DNA of 64,000 bases from Bosea sp. (in: a-proteobacteria) (GTDB lineage: Bacteria > Pseudomonadota > Alphaproteobacteria > Rhizobiales > Beijerinckiaceae), in contig NZ_JAMLIX010000002.1 of the NCBI RefSeq assembly GCF_023953965.1, positions 186,001 through 250,000 of the forward strand. The letters are read 5' to 3'. Shown here piece by piece: positions 26,778 through 35,400 of the stretch (position 1 is its first letter; each line of letters opens with the position of its first letter). The translations under genes were made by a program, and so were the position numbers. A model generated the notes under the pieces. That model was given only the letters and a program-made list of their open reading frames with translations. It was not told where the DNA came from and ran no database searches.

Positions 26778-27562
26778 AGCGTGTCGAGCGGCAGGCGCGC
26801 GACATCGGCCATCAGCCGGGCGAAGCGCTCGGCCTGGAAGGCGGCCGTCGCCTTGCCCTTCGCGGCCGTCGCGAGGCGGGCGTCGCCGGCGACGCCGGCC
26901 GGGTTCACGTCCTCGGCCATCCAGGCGAAGCCGTGCGGGCCGGTCGGGCGCAGATGCGCGTAAGCCTCCTCGGCCATGGTCACGGCGAGCGGCTTGAACA
27001 GCGCGGCCTTGCCCATGTCGACGAGATCGGGCCGGAAATGCAGCATCAGCGAGGTCTCGACATCGCCGCCATGGATGCCGTGGCGGATGTCGAGCTCGCC
27101 ATAGAGGCCCTCGGGCAGGCCGAAGGACATCCAGGCCGTGGTGACCGCGAGCATGCCGTGGCCGACGCGCAGCTCGCGCGCCGCGATCCTCATCGGGTCG
27201 ACATTGCCGCCATGGGCGGTGACCAGCACGAGCTTGCGCAGGCCCGCCCGCTTCACGCTCTCGCCGATTTCGATCCAGGAGCGGATCGCGCTGTCCCAGC
27301 CGATCGTCAGCGTGCCGGGCGCATTGAGGTGCTCGTTCGACTTGCCGATAGCCTGCGTCGGCAGGACGAGCACGTCAGGACCGGCCGGCACCAGCGGCAT
27401 CGCTTCCGCCAGCATCCCGTCCATCACCGTGGTGTCGACGGAGAGCGGCAGATGCGGGCCGTGCTGCTCGATCGCCGCCAGGGGCAGGACCGCGACGGTG
27501 CGCGCGGGCGAAAGCGAGGCGAAATCGGAGCTCTTCAGCTCGCCCCAGAAGCGTGCGGTCAT
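26762..27562 (-). CDS. Creatininase-family amidohydrolase
   Basis: 266 residues. Metal ligands of the family are visible: Glu32 and His34 in IEQHGPHLPL, Asp43 in SVDTT, His117 in VTAHGGNVD, and a glutamate in HGGDVETSL. Members open cyclic amides (creatinine) or hydrolyse formamide-type bonds in purine-like and cofactor pathways. The substrate here is not known; surrounding genes point to amide or nitrogen catabolism. Its stop lies within the end of the opposite otnK-like gene. Confidence 0.88.
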   Translation of the reverse strand: MTARFWGELKSSDFASLSPARTVAVLPLAAIEQHGPHLPLSVDTTVMDGMLAEAMPLVPAGPDVLVLPTQAIGKSNEHLNAPGTLTIGWDSAIRSWIEIGESVKRAGLRKLVLVTAHGGNVDPMRIAARELRVGHGMLAVTTAWMSFGLPEGLYGELDIRHGIHGGDVETSLMLHFRPDLVDMGKAALFKPLAVTMAEEAYAHLRPTGPHGFAWMAEDVNPAGVAGDARLATAAKGKATAAFQAERFARLMADVARLPLDTLYEAG

Positions 27563-27588
27563 GATCGGACCTGCAAGCGCGGCGCGGC

Positions 27589-28428
27589 TCAGACGAAATA
27601 GGCGAGCTTGCGATCGGCGGGCAGCGCGTCGATCTCGCGCAGCGCCGTTTCCGACCAGCTCGCTTCCGGCGGCGCGCCGGCCGGGTCGTCGAAGACGATG
27701 TCGTCCTCGAGCAGGTGGACGGTGTTGAGGCGCGCCTCGGTGACCGGCCGGTCGTTGAAGGTGAGCGCGGCGGTTTCCTGGCCGTCGAGCGCCATCTCGA
27801 GATCGCCGTGATGGCGGCTGGGAGCGGCGGAGGGCGGCGGCACGGTCATCGTCTCGGCCGTGATCGTCTCGAAGCTCATGCCGGTCTCGCGCGAAACCTC
27901 GCCGAAGGCCCTGAGGCTCGAATCCAGCATCGCGATCGTATCGGCGATCTTGTCGATCCGCTGGACGACGCTGTCGACGACGCCGATCGCCGTCGAGATC
28001 TCGGCGGTGCGCCGGTCGAGCGTGTCGCAGGCGCCGGCGTCGGCCCCGCTTTCGCGCAGGCGCCAGGCCGCCTCCTGGATGCTCTCGGTGGCGGAGAGCG
28101 CGGCGCCGGCCGCCTTCTCGATCTGGGCCGCGAGCCCGGAGGAGCGGGCCTCGGCCTTGCCGCTGATGCGCTCGAGATCGGTGCGCAGGTCGCTGATCAG
28201 GGCGGCGGCCTCGATCAGGCTGGCCTCCCGGCTCGTCTCCTGCACGCTGAGGCCGACGACCCGCTCGATCCGCTGGATCGCCCCGAGCAGCTGCAGCGTA
28301 TCGGCCTGCCGGTTGCGCCTGGCGTATTCCGCCATGAACCAGCGGCCGCGCCCGGTCTCCATCACCGCGGCTTCGATCGCCGCGTAATCGGTCTGGCTCA
28401 GCGGTGTCAGCGCGCGCGCGTCGCCCAT
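27589..28428 (-). CDS. Uncharacterised helical protein near the mla operon
   Basis: 279 residues. The N-terminus has LSQTDYAAIEAAVMETGRGR followed by WFMAEYARRNR and QLLGAIQRIERVV, a pattern I recall only from unnamed alphaproteobacterial proteins. Residues about 75-185 form long amphipathic helices with heptad character (LISDLRTDLERIS; IGVVDSVVQRIDKIADTIAM), much like chemotaxis accessory proteins. The C-terminal 90 residues look disordered and acidic (LLEDDIVFDD), ending in KLAYFV. No signal or membrane segment. Function unknown; a signalling or scaffolding role is a guess. Confidence 0.7.
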   Translation of the reverse strand: MGDARALTPLSQTDYAAIEAAVMETGRGRWFMAEYARRNRQADTLQLLGAIQRIERVVGLSVQETSREASLIEAAALISDLRTDLERISGKAEARSSGLAAQIEKAAGAALSATESIQEAAWRLRESGADAGACDTLDRRTAEISTAIGVVDSVVQRIDKIADTIAMLDSSLRAFGEVSRETGMSFETITAETMTVPPPSAAPSRHHGDLEMALDGQETAALTFNDRPVTEARLNTVHLLEDDIVFDDPAGAPPEASWSETALREIDALPADRKLAYFV

Positions 28429-28664
28429 GACGAATCTGCCTTCGAAGGGCCGGCCGAATCAGGCGGCGGCCGTGAGGTTCATGGGGCCGAACCTGCCTTA
28501 CGATTGCTTAAGGAATTGCTGCCGCCCGGCTCAAAGGGAGAGGAAATCGACGCCGGCGCGCGCCCGCGCCGCCCGATGCTTGCCAAGCGCGGGCGCCGCG
28601 GCAATACAGGATGACGGGGGTGCAGGGCCGGCGCGCGGCCAGGGGATGAGGATCTCACGGCGAC

Positions 28665-29810
28665 ATGGCGAGCCTCGACACCGCTGAACCGCAGGCGGCG
28701 CTCAGCGACGATGCGGGAACGCTCGCGGTCACGCTCTCGGGCTCGTGGAGTGCCGACCGCGCCCCGCGCATCGAAAAGCTGGTCGGCGACATCGCCGGAC
28801 ACCTGCGCGCGGGCGCCCGCGCGCGCATCGACCTCTCGCAGGTGACGCGGCTCGATACGCTCGGCGCCTATGTCCTCAACCGGCTGAAGGCCCGTCAGGA
28901 CCGGGGCGGCGCCGGGGTCGAGCTCGTCAGCAGCCGGCCCGAGCACGCGATCCTCCTGGCCGAGGTCAAGGTCCATGACGCGGACCGGCCGAAGCCGCGC
29001 CGGTCTTTCGGCATCGTCGACGTCCTCGTCGACATCGGCGAGGGCATGGTGCGCTTCGGCCGCGACATGGTCGGCGGGGCGATGTTCCTCGGCGAGGTGG
29101 TGGTCGGCTCGGCCGGCGTCATCCTCCGCCCGCGCAGGTTCCGGGGGCCGTCGCTGGTCAACCAGGTCGAGCTGATCGCCTTCGACGGCGCGCCGATCAT
29201 CATGCTGATCTCCTTCCTCGTCGGCTGCATCGTCGCCCAGCAGGGCATCTTCCAGCTCCAGCGGTTCGGGGCCGCCGCCTTCGTCGTCGACCTGACCGGC
29301 ATCCTGGTCCTGCGGGAGCTCGCGGTGCTCTTGACCTCGATCATGATCGCCGGGCGCTCGGGCTCGGCCTTCACCGCCGAGATCGGCTCGATGAAGATGC
29401 GCGAGGAGATCGACGCGCTGCGCGTGATGGGGCTCGATCCGATCGAGGTCCTGGTGGTGCCGCGCATCCTGGCGCTGATCATCTCGCTGCCGATCCTGAC
29501 CTTCATCTCGGCGATGGCGGGGCTGACCGGGGCGGGGCTGGTCTCCTGGCTCTATGGCGGCATCGGCGTCGACACCTTCCTCGCCCGGCTGCAATCGGTC
29601 ATCACCTGGAAGCATTTCGCCGTCGGCCTGATCAAGGCGCCGTTCATGGCCTTCGTCATCGGGCTGATCGCCTCGATCGAGGGGCTCGCGGTCAAGGGCT
29701 CGGCCGAATCGCTCGGCCGGCAGGTCACCGCCTCGGTGGTCAAGGCGATCTTCATGGTCATCGTCGTCGACGGCCTCTTCGCCATGTTCTTCGCCTCGAT
29801 CGAGTTCTGA
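28665..29810 (+). CDS. mlaE: MlaE-family lipid ABC permease with N-terminal STAS domain
   Basis: 381 residues. Residues about 15-105 form a STAS domain (ARIDLSQVTRLDTLGAYVLN), equivalent to separate MlaB in E. coli. Residues about 160-380 are the MlaE permease: FDGAPIIMLISFLVGCIVAQ, LREL...TSIMIAGRSGSAFTAEIGSM, EEIDALRVMGLDP and SIEGLAVKGSAESLGRQVT. It forms the membrane part of the MCE transporter that moves phospholipids between membranes. It is followed by mlaF after 2 bp. The 236-bp region before it holds no gene I can see. Confidence 0.92.
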   Translation: MASLDTAEPQAALSDDAGTLAVTLSGSWSADRAPRIEKLVGDIAGHLRAGARARIDLSQVTRLDTLGAYVLNRLKARQDRGGAGVELVSSRPEHAILLAEVKVHDADRPKPRRSFGIVDVLVDIGEGMVRFGRDMVGGAMFLGEVVVGSAGVILRPRRFRGPSLVNQVELIAFDGAPIIMLISFLVGCIVAQQGIFQLQRFGAAAFVVDLTGILVLRELAVLLTSIMIAGRSGSAFTAEIGSMKMREEIDALRVMGLDPIEVLVVPRILALIISLPILTFISAMAGLTGAGLVSWLYGGIGVDTFLARLQSVITWKHFAVGLIKAPFMAFVIGLIASIEGLAVKGSAESLGRQVTASVVKAIFMVIVVDGLFAMFFASIEF

Positions 29811-29812
29811 CG

Positions 29813-30622
29813 ATGGCGCAGCGACACGATACCCCCGCCTCGCCGGAGGTCGTCATCCGGGTCCGCGACCTCAAGGTCGCCTTCGGCGAGAAGGTGATCA
29901 TGGAGGGCCTGAACCTCGACGTGATGCGCGGCGAGATCCTCGGCTTCGTCGGCGGCTCGGGGCAGGGCAAGTCGGTGCTGACGCGCACGATCCTCGGCCT
30001 GGTGCGCCAGGCGCGCGGCACGATCGAGGTCTTCGGCGAGGATGTCGACAGCCTCACCCCCCAGGAACACCGCGTGCTCGAGCGGCGTTTCGGCGTGATG
30101 TTCCAGCAGGGCGCGCTGTTCTCCGCGCTGACGGTCAAGCAGAACATCCAGGTGCCGATGCGTGAATATCTCAAGCTCTCGCCCGATCTGCTCGACGAAC
30201 TGGCGATGGTGAAGCTCGATCTGGTCGGCCTGCCGCCGGACGCCGCCGACAAGGCGCCCTCGGAGCTTTCGGGCGGCATGATCAAGCGGGCGGCGCTGGC
30301 GCGTGCGCTGGCGCTCGATCCGGAGATCGTCTTCCTCGACGAGCCGACCTCGGGGCTCGACCCGATCGGCGCCGCCGAGTTCGACGACCTGATCCTGACG
30401 CTGAAGCAGACGCTCGGCCTCACCGTCTTCATGGTGACCCATGATCTCGACAGCCTGTATCATGCCTGCGACCGAATCGCCGCGCTGGCGGACAAGAAGG
30501 TGATCGCGGTCGGCCCGCTGGCGACGATGCTGGCGTCCGACCATCCATGGTTGAGGGCCTATTTCGGTGGCGAGCGCGCCACGGCCCGGCTGCCGGCGGG
30601 AGAGCGGGGACAGAGCCTCTAG
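29813..30622 (+). CDS. mlaF: MCE-type lipid transporter ATPase MlaF
   Basis: 269 residues. Walker A GGSGQGKSV near residue 47, signature LSGGMIKRAALARALALDP near 150 and Walker B EIVFLDEPTSGLDP near 172; VTHDLDSLYHACDRIAALAD ends the ABC domain as in MlaF. It powers the MlaE permease at the inner membrane. Starts 2 bp after mlaE and ends 3 bp before mlaD. Confidence 0.94.
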   Translation: MAQRHDTPASPEVVIRVRDLKVAFGEKVIMEGLNLDVMRGEILGFVGGSGQGKSVLTRTILGLVRQARGTIEVFGEDVDSLTPQEHRVLERRFGVMFQQGALFSALTVKQNIQVPMREYLKLSPDLLDELAMVKLDLVGLPPDAADKAPSELSGGMIKRAALARALALDPEIVFLDEPTSGLDPIGAAEFDDLILTLKQTLGLTVFMVTHDLDSLYHACDRIAALADKKVIAVGPLATMLASDHPWLRAYFGGERATARLPAGERGQSL

Positions 30623-30625
30623 ACG

Positions 30626-31768
30626 ATGGAATCGCGCGCCAACTACGCACTCGTCGGCCTGTTCACGCTCGCGGTCCTCGCGGCGGCCTTCGGCTTTGTC
30701 TACTGGTTCAACGGCGGCGGGGCCGGGCGCAAGGAGAACGTGCGCGTCATCTTCACCGGCACAGTGACGGGGCTGGGGCGCGGGTCGAGCGTGCTGTTCA
30801 ACGGCCTGCGCGTCGGCGAGGTCACCAATATCGAGCTCCAGCCCGACGATCCGCGCCGGATCTACGCCGTGATCCAGGTCGGCAACACGACGCCCTTGCG
30901 CGAGGACACGCGCGCGCGCATCGAGGCGCAAGGGCTCGCCGGCGTGGTCGCCCTGCAGCTCATCGGCGGCGATCCGGCCGCGCCGATCCTGAAGGCCAAG
31001 CCCGGCGAGCCGATGCCGACGATCATCGCCGAGCGCTCCGAGATCCAGGATATCATCGAGACCGTGCGCAACGTCGCGCAGCGGGCCGACACGGTGCTGA
31101 CCTCGCTGGACGGGCTGATCAAGCAGAACGCCGCGCCGATCAACAACACGGTGCGCAATGTCGAGACCTTCTCGAAGGCGCTCAGCGACAATGCCGACGG
31201 CCTCGACAAGCTGATGGCGGGCTTCGGCAACATCGCCGAGACGATCCAGCCGCTCTCGCAGAAGCTGCAATCGCTCAGCGAGGAACTGACCGGCGTGGTG
31301 CGCTCGGTCGACCGGCAGAAGATCGTGAGCATCGTCGAGAACGTCGACAGGTTCACCGGCGCGCTCGGCGGCTCGAGCGCCGATGTCGCCAAGGTGGTCA
31401 AGGATGCCGCCTCGATCTCGGCCAAGCTCGACAGGGCGGCCGATCAGGTCGAGGGCGTGCTGAAGGCGGCCCAGACCTTCCTCGCCACCGCCTCGGGCAC
31501 CGATGGCCGCAGCGCCTTCCAGGAGGTCGCCGACGCCGCCAGGTCGATCCGCGCGCTAGCCGACAATCTCGACAAGCGCACGGCAGAGATCACCGCTGGC
31601 ATCAGCCGCTTCACCGGGCCGGGCCTGCGCGACGTCGAAACGCTGGCGGCCGACGGCCGACGCACGCTGACGGAACTCAACCGCACCTTGCGGAATTTCG
31701 AACGCAACCCGCAGCAGTTCATTTTCGGCGGCAGGCCGCCGCTGCCGCAATACAACGGAACGCGCTAG
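30626..31768 (+). CDS. mlaD: MCE-domain substrate-binding protein MlaD
   Basis: 380 residues. One N-terminal membrane helix (YALVGLFTLAVLAAAFGFVY), then a single MCE domain at about 38-115 (VRVIFTGTVTGLGRGSSVLF; EARLR-type GLAGVVALQLIGG). The rest is long helices with repeated IAETIQPLSQKLQSLSEEL and KVVKDAASISAKLDRAADQV patterns, ending in FIFGGRPPLPQYNGTR. It anchors in the inner membrane and passes lipids in the periplasm. The extended helical tail is longer than in E. coli MlaD and closer to other alphaproteobacterial MCE proteins. Confidence 0.92.
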   Translation: MESRANYALVGLFTLAVLAAAFGFVYWFNGGGAGRKENVRVIFTGTVTGLGRGSSVLFNGLRVGEVTNIELQPDDPRRIYAVIQVGNTTPLREDTRARIEAQGLAGVVALQLIGGDPAAPILKAKPGEPMPTIIAERSEIQDIIETVRNVAQRADTVLTSLDGLIKQNAAPINNTVRNVETFSKALSDNADGLDKLMAGFGNIAETIQPLSQKLQSLSEELTGVVRSVDRQKIVSIVENVDRFTGALGGSSADVAKVVKDAASISAKLDRAADQVEGVLKAAQTFLATASGTDGRSAFQEVADAARSIRALADNLDKRTAEITAGISRFTGPGLRDVETLAADGRRTLTELNRTLRNFERNPQQFIFGGRPPLPQYNGTR

Positions 31769-31772
31769 CCTC

Positions 31773-32372
31773 ATGACGACCGAGGTTCGATTTCCTGCGG
31801 CCCGCAGGGCTTACCGCTTCCTGCCGGTGCTCGCCGCGGCCGCGCTGCTCGCCGGCTGCGGCGGGGGGGCGACGCCGACCACCTTCGATCTTTCGGCGCC
31901 GGGCGGGCTCAGTCGGGCGGCGGGCTCGCGGGCCGTGATGGTCGTGGCCGAGCCGACGGCGGTGCAGGCGCTCGATTCCGATCGCGTCATCGTCAGGGAT
32001 TCGAGCGGCGCGCTCTCCTTCATCGGCGGGGCGCAATGGGCCGACCGGGTTCCGGCGCTGGTACAGGCACGGCTGATCCAGACTTTCGAGAATGCCGGGC
32101 GTGTCGGCTCGGTCTCGGGGCCGGGCCAGCGCATTTCGCCCGATCTCCAGCTCAACACCGATATCCGCAGCTTCTCGATCGATGCCGCGACCGGGACGGC
32201 GGTGGTCGAGATCACGGCGCGGATGGTCGGCGACCGGAGCGGGCGGATCGAGCGGGCGCGGCTGTTTTCGGCGCGCGTGCCGGCCGGCGCGGTCGACGGG
32301 CCGGGTGCCACCCGCGCGCTCGACCAGGCGCTGTCGCAGGTCCTGGTCGAGATCGTGCGCTGGGCGCGCTGA
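31773..32372 (+). CDS. ABC-type transport auxiliary lipoprotein (PqiC/DUF330-like)
   Basis: 199 residues. The N-terminus ends in LLAGC, a lipobox near residue 26. The rest fits the ABC_trans_aux/PqiC pattern: TFDLSAPGG, VMVVAEPTAVQALDSDRVIV, SFIGGAQWADRVPALVQARL, and LNTDIRSFSIDAATGTAVVE. Such lipoproteins partner with MCE systems at the outer membrane. It is the last gene of the mla operon, 4 bp after mlaD, and takes the place where other systems carry MlaC. Confidence 0.88.
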   Translation: MTTEVRFPAARRAYRFLPVLAAAALLAGCGGGATPTTFDLSAPGGLSRAAGSRAVMVVAEPTAVQALDSDRVIVRDSSGALSFIGGAQWADRVPALVQARLIQTFENAGRVGSVSGPGQRISPDLQLNTDIRSFSIDAATGTAVVEITARMVGDRSGRIERARLFSARVPAGAVDGPGATRALDQALSQVLVEIVRWAR

Positions 32373-32398
32373 GCCGCTGACGGTTTAGCCTGCAAAGC

Positions 32399-32426
32399 AA
32401 AAGGCCGCCCTCTCGGGCGGCCTTTC
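32399..32426. terminator. Bidirectional intrinsic terminator
   Basis: Perfect 11-bp arms AAAGGCCGCCC (32400-32410) and GGGCGGCCTTT (32415-32425) around TCTC. It lies between the convergent mla operon and the giant gene; A/T tracts on both sides allow it to stop both transcripts, with the better T run for the minus-strand gene. Confidence 0.87.
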
Positions 32427-32449
32427 CCGTTTCGCGCGGGCGCCTGCGC

Positions 32450-35400
32450 CTATTCGAAGCGCCCGCTGGCATGGGCCAGCATGGTATAGACCTTGCCGGT
32501 CTCCGAGGTCAGGTAGGTCTTGGCCACCATCGAGTCGCGGTCGTCCTTGGAGGCCTCGCCGAGGAGGCGCTCGAACTCGTCGATATAGCGGTCGACCGTG
32601 TCCTTGAACTCGGAATCGCGCCGGTACTTGCGGCGGATTTCGTCGAAGGTCTGCTGGCCCTGCAAGGTGTAGAGCCGGCGCGTGAAGACGTTGCGCTCGC
32701 CGCGCTTGTAGCGGTCCCACAATTCGACGGCGGCGTCATGGTCGATCATCCGCGCGATGTCGACGGAGAGCGAATCGAGCTTCTCGATCGAATGCGTCGT
32801 CGGCCGCGCCGGTTCCGGCGGCCTGTCCTCGCGCGAGGCGCGGCTGAGCAGATCCGAGAGCCAGCCGGCCTTGGCCGGCTGCTGCGGGGCGGCCCGCTCG
32901 GGCTCGCGGCGCCGCACCTCCTGCACCGGCGCCGCCGGCGGCTCGGGCTCGCGCACCGCGTCGATGGAGGGCCGCAGCAGCGGCTCCTCCGCGGCGGGCT
33001 CGGCTTGCCGAGGCGGCGCGAAGGCCCGGGCGGGCTGTACGGAAGCGGCCGCGGCCGGGCGCCGGGGCGCGACGGGCTCGATCGGCAGCGAAACCTCGCC
33101 GCGGCGGCCGGCCCGCGTCACGATCTCGGTGAGGTCGTTCAGCGCCTTGATCTGCTCGGCCACGACCCGGCGCATGGCCGAGGTCGATTCCTGCGCCTCC
33201 GCCGGCAGCTCGAGCACGCCGCGCTTCAATTCGGCGCGGGTCGCCTCCAGCTCGCGCTGGATGTCGCCGGTGATGCCGCGCATCTCCTGCGCCGCCTTCT
33301 GGAAGCGCTCGGTGACCTTGGCGATCTCGCCGCCGATCTCGGTCGAGACCTGGGCATAGGCCGCCCGCAGCGCCTCTGCCGTGCGCTCGCGCTCGCGGCC
33401 GGTGGCGGAGCGGATCGCCTCGAACTGCTGGGCGATCGCGTTCGTCGTCGATTCGGCCGAATCCGACAGGACCGCGCCGATCTGCCTGGCGCGCGCCTCG
33501 GCCGAGCCGAGCGATTCGTCGATCAGCGTGGCGAAGGAGCGGGTGATCGCCTCGACGTCGTCGGTGCGGTTGGCGATGAGGCCGTGCAGCTGCTCCAGCG
33601 CCTCGCGGCGCTCGGTGAGCGCCTTGCCGACGCGGCCCTCGATCTGCTCCAGCCGGCCGGCGACGGCATTGAGCGCGGCGCTGCTCGCCTGCGTCGCCTC
33701 GCCGAGGGAGGTGCCGCGGTCGTCGAGCTGGTCGATCAGCGCCGCGGTTTCCTTGAGCGTGCCTTCCGAGAAGCTCTTCAGCTCCGCGATCTGGGCCGTG
33801 ACCTGCTGCGAAGCGGAGCCCGCCTCGGCCATCACGGTGCCGATCACGGTCTGCAACTCGCCGACGCGGGTCGACAGGCTGTTCTCGACGGCGGCGAGGT
33901 TGCGGTTCGCGCCGTTGACGATCTGCTGCATCAGCGTGTTGGCCTCGCCGAGGCGCCCGAGCATGCCGCCGAGCTCCTCGCGCAGCTTGTCGTTGGTACC
34001 GACCAGCGCCTCGATCGACTGGCGCGAGCCGGATTCCAGCGTCTCGCGCAGCGCGTTGGACGAAGTCTCGACCGCGTTGGCGATGGCCGCGCCCCGGTCG
34101 CGCAAGCCCGCGACGATGGCGTTGCCGCGCTGCTCCAGCGCCCTGACCACCGTCTCGCCGACCGTGGCGAACTCGACGGCCAGCGCCTCGCCGCGCTGGT
34201 TCAGCGCCTCGACGGCGCCGTTGCCCTTGTCGTCGAAGACGCTGCGCAGCGCCTCGACCCGCTCGTCGAGCGAGCGGGTGATCGTCTCGCCCTGGTGGCC
34301 GAGCGTGGCGACGAGGCTGAAGCCCTTGGCCTGGAAGGCGGTTTGCAGGGCCTTGGTCTGCTCCTCCAGCGCGGCGGCGACGGCCGCGCCCTGGCTTTCG
34401 AGCGCGCCGACGACGCCGGTGCCCTGGTCCTCGAAGATCGTGCGCAGCTGCTCGGCGCGCTGGTCGAGCGCGTTGGAGATGGCGTCGCCGCGCCGGCCCA
34501 GCGCCGCGACGATGCCGAGGCCGCGATCGTCGAACAGGGTGCGCAGCTGCTCGGCCCGCTGGTCGAGCGCGGCGGCGATGGCCTCGCCCTGGCCGGCCAG
34601 CGCCGAGACCATGCCGCCGCCCTCGACGTCGAACAGGGCGCGCAGCTCGCGGGCGCGCTCGCCAAGCACGGCCGCGACCGCCTCGGAACGGCCTTGCAGC
34701 GTGGCGGCGATCTCGTCGCCGCGGGTATCGAGTGTGTGCGACACGGTATCGAGCCGGCCGACGACGCGCTCCTCGAAGCGCGCGACGCTCTGGTCGAGCG
34801 TATCGGCGATCTGGAGGGCGCGCCCGCCCAGCGTCGCGTTGATCGTGTCGGCCTTGTCGCTGAGCGTGCGGGTGAGCGATTCGCTCTTGGAGGTGACGAC
34901 CTCGCCGATCTCGTCGGCCTTGGCCGCGAGCGCGCGGGTGACCTCGCGCCCGCCCTCGGCCAGCACGCGGGCGATGTCGACCGTGCGCTCGACCAGCGCC
35001 TCGTTGAGGGCGGTGGCGCGCGCGCCGAGGCTGCCGTCGATGCGCGCGATCAGGCTGTCGAGCGTGCCGGCGATCTCGGCGCTCTTGGCGCCGGAGCGGT
35101 CCTCGAACAGCTTGATCTGGCTTTCCATCGCGTCCGCCGCCTCGCGCGTGCGGCCGGCGAGCAGCTCTGCCGCCTCGAGCGCGCGGGTGCCGGCCTTGTC
35201 GGCGAGCGCGACGCCATCCTCGGAGATCAGCTTCTCGACTTGCGCGATGCCGGCATTGAGCGCCGCGGTGAGCTCCTGCGCGTCGCCGGAGATCTTGGCG
35301 GTCAGCGTGCCGCCCTGGTGGACGATCAGGTCCTCGAAGGCGTTGAGCCGCTGGGCGAGCGCCTGCTCCACGTCGCGGCCTTGCGTCTCGAACAGCGCCG

